Part shown: positions 46,901 to 60,280 of the stretch, one piece after another
Layout of the letters: each line of letters starts with the position of its first letter
Position numbering within the stretch: position 1 is the first letter of the stretch
Assembly (NCBI RefSeq): GCF_032884065.1
Contig: NC_088880.1
Location: 23,165,696 to 23,229,695, forward strand
DNA from: Artemia franciscana
Taxonomy: Eukaryota; Arthropoda; Branchiopoda; Anostraca; Artemiidae
DNA length: 64,000 nt
Direction of reading: 5' to 3'
The notes under the pieces: model-generated
What the model saw: the letters and a program-made list of their open reading frames with translations, nothing else
The model's database searches: none
What the model was told of the DNA's origin: nothing
Translations under genes and position numbers: made by a program

Positions 46901-49028
46901 GCCTTGACATGATAGTAGTGGTAATTAAAGTCACTGGAAAACATGTCCCAGAGGGTAGAAAGTGCACCTCCTCCCTCAGTGTAATTTGCATTATCCCCCT
47001 CGCCGCTGGAAAACTTTGAAAAAAAAAGTACGTGAGAACGCAGGCAAATTCTGACATTGGGGTTTGGGGGAGTAGTTCCTACGAAATATGATTATATAAT
47101 ACATTTTTTGAAAAAAAACATCATTGAACTTAACACAGGCGGAATTTTAAATGTGATCCATGTATACGCTGAGCAAGGCCGCATCCAGGGAGGTTAGGAC
47201 GTAGGAGGTTTGACCCCTGCCCCCTTCCGGGACTTTTCAGACTTGTGAAAACGTAACAAAGATCCATATAAACAAAGGTTTACTTGTATCCTCCTTCCCC
47301 TCTCCGAACAGAAATGCTGGATAAGTCCTTGAGGTTGAGCAATGCCCCAGCCCCCAAAGTGGCTTATTAGCCATTTATCACAATAATTCTCTCTCCCAAA
47401 GATGTTGTCTCTTAAAACCTTCGGTGTTTTGTACATATCATATCATGTACATGTACATATGTACATATACATATCATGTGTATGTCAATGTACCTATCAT
47501 GTTTTGTACATATCATTGTACATATCAAATTAAACAAGCTGTCGTTAATTTTTCTGGCGAACCGTTATTTTTATTCTTGTTTCGTAAATCTAGTATAACT
47601 CATAGAGGGCAAGTTACGTTTGTGAATATCCAAGAGAGAAAGAGCAGGGTTTATTTCCAAAGAGTATCTTACGAGCATAGTAGAGATTCTCCCTTCTTCA
47701 GTCACTTTAAAAACGGTTTCAAAATTTGTGTCTCATTTTGAACTGATTTATTGTCACAAACTAATCCATTCCACTTTATTTATTTCCGTTTTCCTTCTTT
47801 GCCCATTTATGATGCTTCTTTCATTCCAGTTTTTTTTTGTATGTTTTTCATGTTTTGGACTATCTGAATTTAGTCGTTTGTACAATCTTTTTTTTTCATT
47901 CTCAATATTTACAAATGTTTCTCTTGTCCCTAATGATTTTGACTTGAATTATGCGGCAACTCCGAATGTTTTGATTTTTTTTTAACTCAAGTTCGGTTAT
48001 TTTTGAGCTTCTGATAATCTTTATCAATAGAGCTCTATCTATGTATTATTTATCAATCTATATGTCTATTAATGAATGTTTAACACAAAATGATATTAAA
48101 GCCCGGAAATTTTTGGACATTTTTAGGCTTTCTAGTTCTGTAAAATATCCTTCACTTGTTTCGCTACCGACCAAACTTTTAGTCTCAGACACTTTCCATC
48201 ACTTCGTGATCCATCTTCTCCACAATTAACTAGCTTCTAGATTTACATGGGAAAATAGAAAGTATGGCGCTCCAAAAAATGGAGGAAGATTTGCTAGATG
48301 TTTTTCAGAGAAATTGCCTACGGATTGTTTTGGGTGTCTGACTGACTGACCGCTCAAAGAGTAGGCTGTAAAAAAGTATGGTTCAACCACGCTGTCATGG
48401 GTATAATCAGAGAAAGGTTGAGATGGCTAGGACACGTTCTGCGGATTAAGGATGACAGATTACCAAAGATTGCCCTTGCCGGCCAACCGTCCAAGTCTAG
48501 ATGAAGAACAGGTGGACGTCATTTGGGGTGGAAGGATGTTTAAGGAAAGATCTAACGTAAATAAGAATTTCCTGGGAGGGAGGTAAAAGGATTGTTTTGA
48601 CCAAATTGGGATGAAGGGGGGGGGGCGTTTGTAGCTGTGTCGGCCTCAGGCGACTTGGTGCTGTGGTGGGTTTTTAGTAACAGTAACTGGTTAAAATGAT
48701 TATTCTAAGCCAAAGAACTTTACTGTTTAATCCAAAAACAAACAAAATAGATATATTTTGCTATTTAAAAAATCATGAATATTTACTTCACCAGTTAAAA
48801 ATCAAAATAAGCAATGTATTCTATTATTTCCTTTTTTGTTTGCTTTATAATATTATATTAAGTTGACTATATCACTCACACATTTTTATACGACAATATG
48901 TAAATTTGCAGGGACCAATGAACAAGAGTGATCTTCGAGGCCGACCATTGGAGCTTTTCATGGTCTCTGTTCTGAAGAAAACGGGATATGGCGAGGCCTT
49001 CAGATGGCTCTCGCAGTTCATCGACTAA
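37991..49028 (+). CDS. SAR1: SAR1, COPII small GTPase (complete, 193 residues, five coding exons)
   Basis: Exons 37991-38033, 40185-40304, 43488-43553, 46660-46895 and 48912-49028 join in frame through GT/AG sites into 193 residues, the length of insect Sar1. SAR1 is the Arf-family GTPase that, once loaded with GTP by SEC12, inserts its N-terminal helix into the ER membrane and recruits SEC23/24 for COPII vesicles. Seen here: N-terminal amphipathic helix [16 protein letters not shown]-loop GLDNAGKT (27-34); switch I HVPTLHPT (48-55) with Thr55; switch II DLGGHSQ (70-76) with catalytic His74; NKID (129-132) for guanine; SVL (174-176); C-terminal WLSQFID. As in all Sar1, there is no N-terminal myristoylation glycine. 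Every diagnostic residue is present and the gene looks functional. Start chosen because the N-terminus matches the family exactly. Confidence 0.97.
38034..39394. other. SAR1 intron 1, first part
   Basis: No repeat partner found. CpG-poor until about 38460, normal after. Frames at 38549-38785 and 38872-39123 show no recognised family. Confidence 0.45.
39395..39650 (-). pseudogene. LINE 3' end fragment, copy 3
   Basis: The minus strand reads [30 protein letters not shown] and RRKVGRS, followed by the tail GGCTTTAGGTGGCTTGGTGC and CGCAGTGAGTTGTTAGTAAT. Same family as 24180, 24935 and 48250. Antisense inside SAR1 intron 1. Confidence 0.8.
39651..40184. other. SAR1 intron 1, last part
   Basis: A run of about 14 C near 39705-39718 and otherwise T-rich intron. 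Nothing coding. Confidence 0.5.
40185..40304 (+). CDS. SAR1: SAR1 coding exon 2
   Basis: Acceptor TTTACTTTCAG ends at 40184, donor GTAATT at 40305. Encodes [33 protein letters not shown] and HVPTLHP: P-loop and switch I. The donor and 120 bases of intron are tandemly duplicated straight after it. Confidence 0.96.
40302..40549 (+). repeat. Tandem duplication (124 bp) including the SAR1 exon 2 donor
   Basis: CAAGTAATTTTGTTT at 40302 (exon end plus donor) recurs at 40426; both units end with AATAATTGCCAAACACCT or AGTATAATTGCCAAACACC. The second unit keeps a CAA/GTAATTTTG donor-like site with no exon before it. Confidence 0.88.
40555..40632. repeat. Inverted repeat
   Basis: AAGCTGTTCTTAAAGGGAAG at 40557 pairs with CTTCCCTTTAAAACAGCTT ending near 40631, with about 33 bases between the arms and one single-base gap. 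Could be a remnant of a small hairpin element. Confidence 0.65.
40633..43487. other. SAR1 intron 2, rest
   Basis: AT-rich intron with ordinary CpG. No repeat partner or coding resemblance recognised, except a G-rich stretch near 42480-42500 of the kind that marks decayed repeats here. Confidence 0.45.
43488..43553 (+). CDS. SAR1: SAR1 coding exon 3
   Basis: Acceptor CTTCTTTCAG ends at 43487, donor GTAAAT at 43554. Encodes [20 protein letters not shown] then SQ: the interswitch and the DxxG box. Confidence 0.95.
43698..44033. mobile_element. Short element with inverted ends, T33 tract and 16-17 bp direct repeats
   Basis: Left flank TTTTTAAATAGACTAAA (43698-43714) and right flank TTTTTAATAGACTAAA (44017-44032) are near-identical. 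Between them the ends are inverted: GAGTATGGGTAGCTTA (43715-43730) and TAAGCTACCCATACTC (44001-44016). The interior has AACTGAGATCAGA and ACACTGAAAAAATC, shared with 22030-22200, and a run of about 33 T at 43936-43970. Direct repeats of this length suggest LINE-type insertion; inverted ends suggest a DNA transposon, so the class is open. The GAGTATGGGTA.CTTATAAGA end also occurs at 52052. It is in SAR1 intron 3. Confidence 0.8.
44034..46659. other. SAR1 intron 3, rest
   Basis: 44150-44340 has many TTTAAGTCTA-type repeats. 45280-45600 holds a decayed copy of the palindromic family (ACAAATAGAAATTATTCTAT, then TAGAATAATTTCTGTTCC and TAACATCACTCTTTAAC). 46090-46500 is a further C-rich, T-rich repeat that has a complementary relative near 50350-50450 (GGGCGCAAAATTT..., CGGCTATAA). 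Confidence 0.5.
46660..46895 (+). CDS. SAR1: SAR1 coding exon 4
   Basis: Acceptor TTTAATTTTAG ends at 46659, donor GTAAGG at 46896. Encodes [56 protein letters not shown] and the segment to TTGK. Contains the NKID guanine-binding motif. Confidence 0.97.
46896..48249. other. SAR1 intron 4, first part
   Basis: Contains a GTACATATCA-type repeated stretch (47430-47530, partly palindromic GTACATGTAC) and no coding resemblance. Frames at 47424-47985 are T-rich and not conserved. Confidence 0.5.
48250..48690 (+). pseudogene. LINE 3' end fragment, best preserved copy
   Basis: Plus-strand reading gives [24 protein letters not shown] and a stop, then with a frameshift [31 protein letters not shown], a stop, [12 protein letters not shown]. 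This is the C-terminal end of a non-LTR retrotransposon (family clade, RTE or CR1-like, not resolved). The tail GTGTCGGCCTCAGGCGACTT, GGTGCTGTGGTGGG, TTAGTAACAGTAACTGG follows, as in the other three copies. It lies in sense in SAR1 intron 4. Confidence 0.82.
48912..49028 (+). CDS. SAR1: SAR1 coding exon 5 and stop
   Basis: Acceptor AAATTTGCAG ends at 48911. Encodes [30 protein letters not shown] and RWLSQFID, then TAA at 49026-49028. Confidence 0.97.
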   Translation, partial: GPMNKSDLRGRPLELFMVSVLKKTGYGEAFRWLSQFID

Positions 49029-50100
49029 TATCGTAGCTATGGTGCATGAAGAGTTGACAGCCGTACTATGGAGTTGTGCGTTATTAGTTTTGTTTCTTGA
49101 AATAATTTTTACTTAAAAAGAAAGGAAAATTTTTTTTTGTTCAAGCAAACTCGTCGAAGTAAATGTAACACACAGCTAGTTTTGTTATTGCTCATTGTAT
49201 AAATATCTAAGTTTCATGTGCAGGGTTTAATATCTATGTGAAGCAAGATAGTTTTGTCACAAATGGCTTTCCAATCTCTTAATGTGCTAAATGGTTAGTA
49301 CAAATAGAAAGCTGTAAGTCCAAAGTTTTGTTAAATAGTCTTTAAAACGTAACAGGTCAGTTAAGTCCGGTCTTAATTGATGTATTAAGGGTCGTGGAAA
49401 TTTTGCATCTTTGGAAGCTTATATACAAATTGCAAAGAGAAAATTCGCGTGGTCTTAATTCGTGTATAAGATGATTAGAAGAAACCAAGTCTCTGCTTCC
49501 TTATTATTTTCGTTTAAGTATATAGGAGGATTAGGAGAGACGGCTCGTTCCTCCCCTATTGAGCCTGTAAGCGGATATAATTCATAGTATTTGCACTGTT
49601 CATATTAATAACTTGCGCTGTTCGTATCAATCACATCATTGGTTAAAAAGCAAGGATCCTTATTTTTTCCTATTAAGACGTGCCACTGTGTCAACTAAGA
49701 TATTATTTTTTAATTGACATGCTATTTTTGGTTATTGAACTTATAAAACTTTTGCTTGAGCAGTTATTTTTTTACTTGGTTCATTTTGATACTTAACCCT
49801 GCATTTATTGATATTGAAATGTCATATATATAATGTTTTTTTTTTCTCTGTAACGTTGTCTCTGATTTTAAGAGAAACGAACTTTGTTTAGTCAAAAGTC
49901 ACTTTATAACTTTTCATTTCTGTTTTAGTTTGCTTTAATTAGCTGTTATTTTTCTTTGAAATATTCCTACAATATTTGGCGAATATAGGATTGATCGGAG
50001 TGATTTATGTAAACTTGTATTGCCTAGATTATAATTTTCAGGTTTTTCTTGAATAACTCTCTTTGGATGAATTTTAATAAAGATGGTTACAATAGTTGAT
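49029..50100 (+). other. SAR1: SAR1 3' UTR (probable)
   Basis: About 1.07 kb of T-rich sequence without recognisable coding or repeats between the stop and the AATAAA at 50076. Confidence 0.55.
50076..50081 (+). promoter_or_regulatory. Candidate SAR1 polyadenylation signal
   Basis: AATAAA within TTTTAATAAAGATGG, followed by T-rich sequence. It is about 1 kb past the stop; no clear AATAAA was noticed nearer. Confidence 0.55.
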
Positions 50101-51121
50101 GGTCTTTTTTATGTTTGTTTTTAGAATAGGACTGGCTTAGTAGTGGTACGCCAAAAACTGTTAGGCTAAAGCTTGGTAAAATTATCGCTACATCTCTTAG
50201 GTTATGCATTTATAACTGGGTTTTTAGTGAAAGATATTTCTATTAGAAATCAGTCTTATTAAATGAGCTGTATTAGTATATTGTAAATAAGATCCTTGTG
50301 GCACACCATACTTAACTGCCATATTGTCCTACAAGAGTGTCCCTAACCGGACTCTTTGTGTTCTAGTGGTGTTTTTAGGGGGTGGGCAGAGGGGGCACTT
50401 GCTCCGGGTGCAGAATTATGGGCGCAAAATTTTAAATAAATATCTAACGGCTATAATCATTCTATAATTTTTTTCTTGTTAAAATAAAGTAAAAGGTGCA
50501 GTTGGAATTAAGTATAAGAAAAGTAAGTGCAATGTATTCATTTTTTTCTATTGCCTTATTACCATTCCTTGGAAATAAAAGTAAAATATTTCGATGATTT
50601 AGATCCTTTTTAGGCGTTCCACGAACTTGAAAGACATGAAGAAAATAATTAAATACCGACACATTACCTTAAAGAAATCTATAGATATGTTTGAATTAAA
50701 TGCGCAATGCGGAGATGAAGGGGTCTTCGCAAAACGTTAAGAGTTGTCTATCGTATATTATTATAGATTGCATTGTCGGCCAGTTATGAGAAGTTGTTTA
50801 CTTTATACTTTGCATCCTACAGAGCCAGGAATGGCGTAGAGGGTGTCTACGAAACCTCGTCAGACATCACGGAGCTGAGCTGCAGTCCTGCCTATTTAAA
50901 TGATTGTAAAGTCCATTCCAGCTGCCGATTTTTTCATGCTTTGTATGTATTCTCAAGTTGCGTGACCTAACTGATCGAAGATAAATGAAAGTATCGCCAG
51001 TTCAGGTTCATTTATTTTCTATCTTGTACACATAACATACTAAATACACGGATATCTGGGAGAGAGACAAGAAAACTCTGGTATTTACCATCGCTTTTTG
51101 TGCAATCATATTTTTAGCCCT
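50101..51121. other. Intergenic DNA after SAR1
   Basis: 50350-50450 is related in inverted orientation to the repeat at 46090-46500. The frame at 50773-50970 shows no family resemblance. Confidence 0.45.
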
Positions 51122-51294
51122 TCAATAAGTGGCTCAATAATAAGGGGCCCAGGGTTCGATCCCCGCCGCAGCAAGGTTGGGCGACAAGCTTGCTACTTGT
51201 TCCTGTAAAAACAACCAGCAACTGAAACGTCGATTCGACGCCCTATGCGCCAGCAATGGCGCTGGAGGATCTTTATCCTTATCAATAAGTGGCT
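51122..51294 (+). mobile_element. tRNA-derived SINE with 13-bp target duplication
   Basis: TCAATAAGTGGCT is present at 51122-51134 and 51282-51294 and flanks a body of about 147 bp. The body has a perfect Pol III B box (GGTTCGATCCC at 51153-51163) within GGGCCCAGGGTTCGATCCCC. It then shares CTTGCTACTTGTTCCTGTAA and TGCGCCAGCAATGGCGCTGG with the copy at 13727. A full tRNA fold was not found, so this is not a tRNA gene. The short A/T-poor tail ends CTTTATCCTTA. Confidence 0.82.
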
Positions 51295-54376
<3,082 letters not shown>

Positions 54377-55034
54377 CAAGCAGTTTGCGGTAACAAACTG
54401 TAAGTAAGGAGTGACGCAGCTCAATAGTAACCGAAACTAAAAATCTAAATTTTTAATACCAATAGATATATAAAAAATCGGCTTATTATGCTGATTCCTA
54501 ATATACAGCATTCACTAGGTTCAGTGTTACCCATCAAAAGCAACGAGCCTAAGAAAATTGATCTGATTTTCGAACAAATTAGGAAACATCCCCTAAAAGT
54601 CAAGGAATCCTTACATGGAGGAATTTTCTGTGGGGGAAGGGATTTTTCATCAAGGGGAAACCTATTTTCTCGGCGTTATTTGAAAACTATACGAAATTAA
54701 ATAAAAAAAAAGTTTTCAACTGAAAGTAAGGAGCAATATCAAAACTGAAAACAGGTAGCAATTATTACGTATATGAGTGGGGTTGCCCATCCTCAAAACC
54801 TTGTTTTTTGCGCTAAAGGTTTTTTTATAACTTCTAAAAAAGCTTGTTATTCTAATTAAACAACCCTTGTGCTTCAGGAGTCGTTCTTAAAGCATTAGGA
54901 CAAAAATTCAAACTCTAGCGTAAAGAGTGAGGTATTGAGGAGAAGGACCTCCCTCATATAAGTTATAATTTCTGTTTGTTTTAAGTTTTGATGTTGTTCC
55001 TTACTTTCAGTTGAAAAACTTTTTTTTATTTAAT
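54377..55034 (+). mobile_element. Palindrome-rich family, short copy (658 bp)
   Basis: Starts (T)CAAGCAGTTTGCGGTAAC with the usual hairpin and CTCAATAGTAACCGAAACT, then jumps, after about 260 bases, to GGAGGAATTTTCTGTGGGGG and straight to the terminal palindrome (54696-55034, ATTAAATAAAAAAAAAGTTT to TTTTTTTTATTTAAT). The central palindrome is missing. So the two ends plus one palindrome seem enough for spread. The flanking bases are A before TC and T after TTTATTTAA. Confidence 0.85.
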
Positions 55035-57593
55035 AACCAAGTGTTTAATAGCTAAAATTGTTGACTTAAAATACTTCATATGCACTTTTGAAAAAAAAAA
55101 AAAATGATTTGAGGACAACATAGCTTGACGCTTATTTGACATTTGCATTGCTGTATAGTGGGTTATCAAATGATTAAAAAAATAATATGATTTTAGTACA
55201 ACATAATTATTAAAGAATAAAAACCAACATAATTAGCAGCAAGCTCAAAATCAGAGCATTATTAGCCAACGCTTTTTTTCTTGGAATGCGGTTATTTAAA
55301 AGATACTACGTGATATGTTTTGTCGAAAGAATAATCTTCCTATAAATCGACCTTGTAACAAAAAATTGGTATTAACGTAAACTAATTGCATTTACGTAGG
55401 TAAGCGACATTTTTAAAGAGGTTTTTATAAGATTAATGCCTGGAAAAGGTTTAAAAAACAAATGTACAAAAACTTTGATATTATTTTTAAGTTCTTATAA
55501 AATCAGATACTGAGACAACTTACCAAGAAGTTTAAACAAACCGGAAAATGAAAAAATATGTAACCCTTCTTATAAGGACTTCAATAAAGATTAATGATTT
55601 TTAACATTTTTTGTTGTTAATTTTTCTATTTGTTAATCTTTTAAAAACCAAATAAACTTGTTTGTTAATTGTTTACATAAAGTAAGTTTTTCCGTAAATA
55701 TTTTTTAAGTTTAAAAATATAGGGTCCACAATGTCGCTAATTTAATTTTAAGTTGCTAAACAAATTTTCAGCGTGGTAAAATACAACAGGCTGCTCCTTC
55801 AGCAATCTAAAATTAAAATATTGTTTTTTTGTGACCTAGCCCGGTGCTATAATTATTTACAGACATAGCATAATCTTTCACTGATTTTATTTTTAATTAT
55901 ATTAAGTATGGTGTATTGTATTCTATTAAATATGGTGTATTCTAATGGTGTATTCCTTCATGTCTTTGCAATGGCACATTTCACAAAGTTGTTAGGGATT
56001 CAGCAAAATTTCATTTTGAGATCTTGGAGGGGGGAGTAGGTTAACTGTTTCTATTTTCGATTTTTTTTCGCTGTAATTACCAAGAAAGGTATTGCCCAAT
56101 AGAAATACCAAAAAGGTTTTCAAAATCTAGAGGGTAAGTGCCCGCTTTCCAGTTATTGCAACTGTGCCTTTTACATATTATTCAAAAACTAGCCAAAAGA
56201 ACAACAGGCCTAAAAAAGCGCATACTCTCTTGCTACCATCAAAATCAGCTGACTCTCATCTTACCACGAAGAAATATTCACTTCAGAATTCAGGTATCTG
56301 CTATATAATGCAACATGATTATCTTCAGATTAGTAAATGGCTGGGAGTTAAAGATACTTACCAAATACATAAAGTAAGACAAGAAGGTAAGTAGAAATGA
56401 GAACTCTATAAGACAGTCTTGTGTAAGCCTGAACAAACATTTCAGTTATTTAATTAACTAGCTGCCACCAGCGATGAATTAAACTAAATAAAAAACCATA
56501 ATAGCTTGCAATTAAAAACTCATTTCAAATAGGACAAAAATTAAATTAGACTAATCCAACAAATCCTTAGCACTACCACTCAAAAACCAGCAAACGGGGT
56601 ATATAATTGGTGCTGTAGACGTGCGTAATTTTTGTTTATTGCACAAAAGTGATTATAATGTAGCCTGGCCATAACACTGAAAGATAAGACCGTAATTACT
56701 TGTCACAGGGGAATGTATTAGTGCCATACAGTGGTTGAAGTGACTTGTAGAATTTAACAACGCTTCCGTCCGTAAAAACTTAAACAATAAGAATTTGTTA
56801 GTTCCCAAAGCCAACTGTCCTTTCAAAAGAAAACTGAATCTTCTTCAGCTTTTTGATGCCATATATTTTTAGCTGAACTTTTGCCATTTATTTTTAACAG
56901 AATTTTGATGATTATTCACCTACATTTCTTACTTTTTTTTTTATCTGGCGCCTGCTACTGCCAAAATTTGCAGAAGTTCATATGAAAATATTTTCAATAA
57001 AAATGGATTCACATTTTTTTCCAATTTCTTAAAATACTTATGATGTGTAAATTTCTTTTTTTACTTTCTTCAGCACTTTTGAACGAAAAACAAAAGCTCA
57101 AATGAAATTCTCAAATTTGGAAACCTTGTTTTCCACGGGAGGGTGGGGGTATTTTTCGGGGGGGGGGGGGTAAACGCCTAAAACCAATAAATAGACCCTC
57201 GGCTGAACATACCCTTAGCACAAATTAATAAAAATAATCCAATGATATGTAAGATAAATAAAACGAAATAAGATAATAAAATGAAATAGCAACCAGAGCC
57301 GGCTTCTAGTAAATGCACAAGGCCAGCTGCCAAAAGTCTAGAATTTTAATTAAAGATAAGAAACTGATGCATTTTTTTTTTTCAAATTACGTTAAGAATG
57401 ATATTAAAGTTAAAAAGGTGCAAGTATTATCCTATATATTAGGAGGCTCCACCCCTTGAACTCCTCTCTGCATATTGAAGCTTTACTAGTGCTTTACTTT
57501 CCAACTGTGGCAGAATGAGTCTGAGGGACCAGCTCCCTCACTTACAGGATACTCTCTCCTGGATTCGAGTTTCATATCTTATAGAAACTAATT
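55035..57593. other. Intergenic DNA with one exon-like frame
   Basis: At 56164-56386 (+) an open frame of about 75 codons ends at a good donor (CAAGAAG/GTAAGTAG at 56387), with a possible acceptor CTTTCCAG ending at 56152. In the frame set by that acceptor there is an early stop, and no family was recognised, so it is only a weak exon candidate. 57390-57490 holds a decayed trace of the palindromic family. Confidence 0.35.
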
Positions 57594-58479
57594 GTGTTGC
57601 GAGAGCAACACTTTGGCTTTGTCCCGTTTTTTTTTTTTTTTTTTTTTTTCCTATGCCGCCGATCTCAGCTTATTCCTGGAAACTGGTAAGGGTCTAACCT
57701 GTGCGGTTTTTACGGAAAGTGTGGACCTCAGGCCGGATTGATGAATATGACATTACATTTTGGAAAGCTCCGTAGAACTCTTGCCTGGGGCCAAAAAAGA
57801 TGGTTTTTGCTTGTCCTCGAGCCAGAGCTTATGGTCTGCGAAGTGAAGTGGAGTTATATAGCCTATGTCAGAGAGGAGTATCTGAAGTTGTGCAGCCAAG
57901 CTTTCGTTTCATCAAACCATGTTTCTGCTTTCGAGTGGAAAGCTCCGTTCTAGCAGGCAAGCAGGCAGGCACCAGTTTCAAATTGAAGATGGACTAAAAT
58001 CTATAAGTTTTAAATATATGCGGTAGTTCCCCGGCCCCACAGCCAATATATCTTCTTTGAGTGATAAATAGAAAAATTTACAGAAACAAAAAAGTGCGAT
58101 TTTCCCACGGGTCCGAAAGTGCTGCCATCTATTGTTTCTAGCCATTTCTGTTCGTGATTTCAGCTGACTTTACCATTCTTTTTTTTTCTACTTGGGATTG
58201 CAATAGAGAAATGGTATCAGATATACCTCTTAAACTTTAAAAGTTCTCTCATTGCTAAAGAAATTAGAGCTTATCCTTTGCTCCTTTCTAAGTGGTGGTG
58301 TTAGAAAGTTGGCCTCCGGCAAAAAAGTCAACTTTTGAACTAAGACAGATAGAATTTTTCTTTCAATGACAATCGATAGACCTTGATGAGCTGATCAAAG
58401 TATATGTCATCCATTTTTTGTTACAAAAATTCCTTCATGACATACACCAGTTTGAAAGTTTCAAGGGGTTGACAACTTC

Positions 58480-58835
58480 AGTGGTAAGGTACACACTTGA
58501 ACCAAAAATAGGCCGATACCAATTGTGAGATATGTAGGGGACTTCCAAGCAACAGTCGATTATTAGCTTATAATCATCTTTGGCAATGAGGGGTTTGCAA
58601 CTTTTGCTGATTGGTGTACCTATTATCTGTTTCTGGTGTAATTGATGGTAAGAACAACTTGGTTCCCGATTGTAAGACATGTAGGGGAGTTGTAAGTAAT
58701 AATCGGCTGTTAGGCTACAATGACTTCAGCGACAAGGGGTTTGGAACTTTTGCTAGTTGGTGTACCCATTATTTGTTTCCGGTGAACTTGGATGTATATC
58801 CCGGGAGAGGGACTTGTAAGTAAGAATCGGTTGCT
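58480..58835. repeat. Diverged tandem repeat inside the Helitron, period about 150 bp
   Basis: GGGGTTTGCAACTTTTGCTG at 58589 and GGGGTTTGGAACTTTTGCTA near 58737, with TTGGTGTACC.ATTAT.TGTT and GTAGGGGA.TT..AAG.AA shared between units. Confidence 0.75.
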
Positions 58836-58889
58836 AGAGGAGGCTCACGAGGGGCTACAAATTTGTGCAAATTGGTACACATCTATGGA

Positions 58890-58983
58890 ATCAGGGACCC
58901 ATAAATTTCCTGTAATGACTCGCCATCCAATAATAAGCGATCCTGGATGGCGAGTCATTACAGGAAATTTATGGGTCCCTGAT
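58890..58983. repeat. Perfect 40-bp-arm palindrome, inserted
   Basis: Arms 58890-58929 and 58944-58983 are exact reverse complements (starting ATCAGGGACCCATAAATTTC), with a 14-base loop. The sister repeat near 59477-59500 runs ATCTATGG/TATTTGATCC without it, so the palindrome is an insertion of about 97 bases. Confidence 0.92.
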
Positions 58984-60198
58984 GGTATTTTGATCCTGAA
59001 AAGTTACAGATAGCTTTATAATACCAACTAGATTACATAAGATAATGTTCCAAGTTTCCATCCGTCACGATGTCTACGATTGAAAAGGATAAAGTTCAAC
59101 CGGCTGCAAAGTGACATTTAGGGGCCTAGTAAGTAATAATCGGCTGATAGTGTGGACCTCGGGCCGGATTGATGAATATGACATTATATTTTGGAAAGCT
59201 CCGTACGACTCTTGCCTGGGGCCAAAAAGGATGGTTTTTGCTTGTCCTCGAGCCAGAGCCTATGGTGTGCAAAGGATAAAGTTCAACTGGCTGCAAAGTC
59301 AATTTAGTCCCTTCTTCCAATATTTTTTTTTTTTCAACCCTGAGGAATAGCCTTTGATCATCTGATTACTGATTGTGTTACTCTTTGTCTCTCACGGAAG
59401 AGGGACTTGTAAGCAAGAATGGGTTGCTAGAGGAGGTTCATGAGGGGCTACAAATTTGTGCAAATTGGTGCACATCTATGGTATTTGATCCTGAAAAGTT
59501 ACGGATAGCTTTATAATACCAACTAGATTATATAAGATAATGTTCCAAGTTTCCATCCGTCACGATGTCTACGATTGAAAAGGATAAAGTTCAACTGGCT
59601 GCAAACTCAATTTAGTCCCTTTTTCCGATATTCTTTTGCTGTTGTTTTTTCAACGCTGAAGAATTTGATCATGTGATTACTGATTATGTTCTTCTTTGAA
59701 TATGCCGTTTTGAAAGCTTTGATAGTTTTGACAACTTCAGCATTTAACCGATAGCGAAGAAACAAAACCAAAGTGTTGCTCTCGCAACACTTTAATCGGC
59801 AAAGCCGGACAAAGGTTGCCGCAACACTTCACGTTGCCCAGGCAACGTAGGTCTAGTTTTTGTTAGTTTTAGGGTTGAAACTTGCTCTTTTTTCGAGTAT
59901 ATCCTCTGGTTACTTTTAACTTTATCTAATACAAAACTCTGTTATGCAATCAAAACATCCTGAACTTAAACTCATCACCAAGTCTGCTGTAAAGAAGACC
60001 AGTACTTAACCACGGTATTTTTTTCATTGAACAGCCTGTTTATCAGTCATAGCTGAATTTTCCCAAGGCGATTGTGCTGAGGCTCTTAATTTTGCAGTTT
60101 TTGGCCTCAAATAGTTCGTAATTCTAATTTATCGCTTTTATTTGCATATAGCTAATTTTTTTTCCTCATCTTGGTACAAAAAGTCCTCATGTCTTATA

Positions 60199-60201
<3 letters not shown>

Positions 60202-60279
<78 letters not shown>
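60202..60279. repeat. (AT)n microsatellite
   Basis: About 39 uninterrupted AT units. Confidence 0.96.

Positions 60280-60280
<1 letters not shown>

Larger units (their letters stand above)
57594..59856 (+). mobile_element. Helitron-type element (3' end certain, 5' end approximate)
   Basis: The right end has the hairpin ACGTTGCC-CA-GGCAACGT (59831-59848), four bases, then CTAG (59853-59856) followed by T, the classical Helitron terminus (hairpin close to CTRR, insertion before T). Just inside is a second hairpin AAAGTGTTGC-TCTC-GCAACACTTT (59770-59793), and an inverted relative GTGTTGCGAGAGCAACAC lies at 57594-57611, which may mark the left part. No Rep/helicase gene is seen, so it is non-autonomous. 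Inside are large direct repeats: 57720-57840 with 59148-59268, and 58796-59105 with 59395-59610. A diverged tandem repeat runs through 58480-58835. Confidence 0.75.

Noticed and set aside
47424..47985. Two overlapping 85-105-codon frames
   Set aside because: They are T-rich, begin in a GTACAT repeat within SAR1 intron 4 and show no conserved features.
51135..51281. A tRNA gene, because of the B-box motif
   Set aside because: No complete cloverleaf or A box at the right spacing was found, and the flanking 13-bp direct repeats indicate a SINE.
56153..56394. An exon of a third gene ending at GTAAGTAG
   Set aside because: The only nearby acceptor puts an early stop in frame and the peptide resembles no family, so it was kept only as a weak remark.
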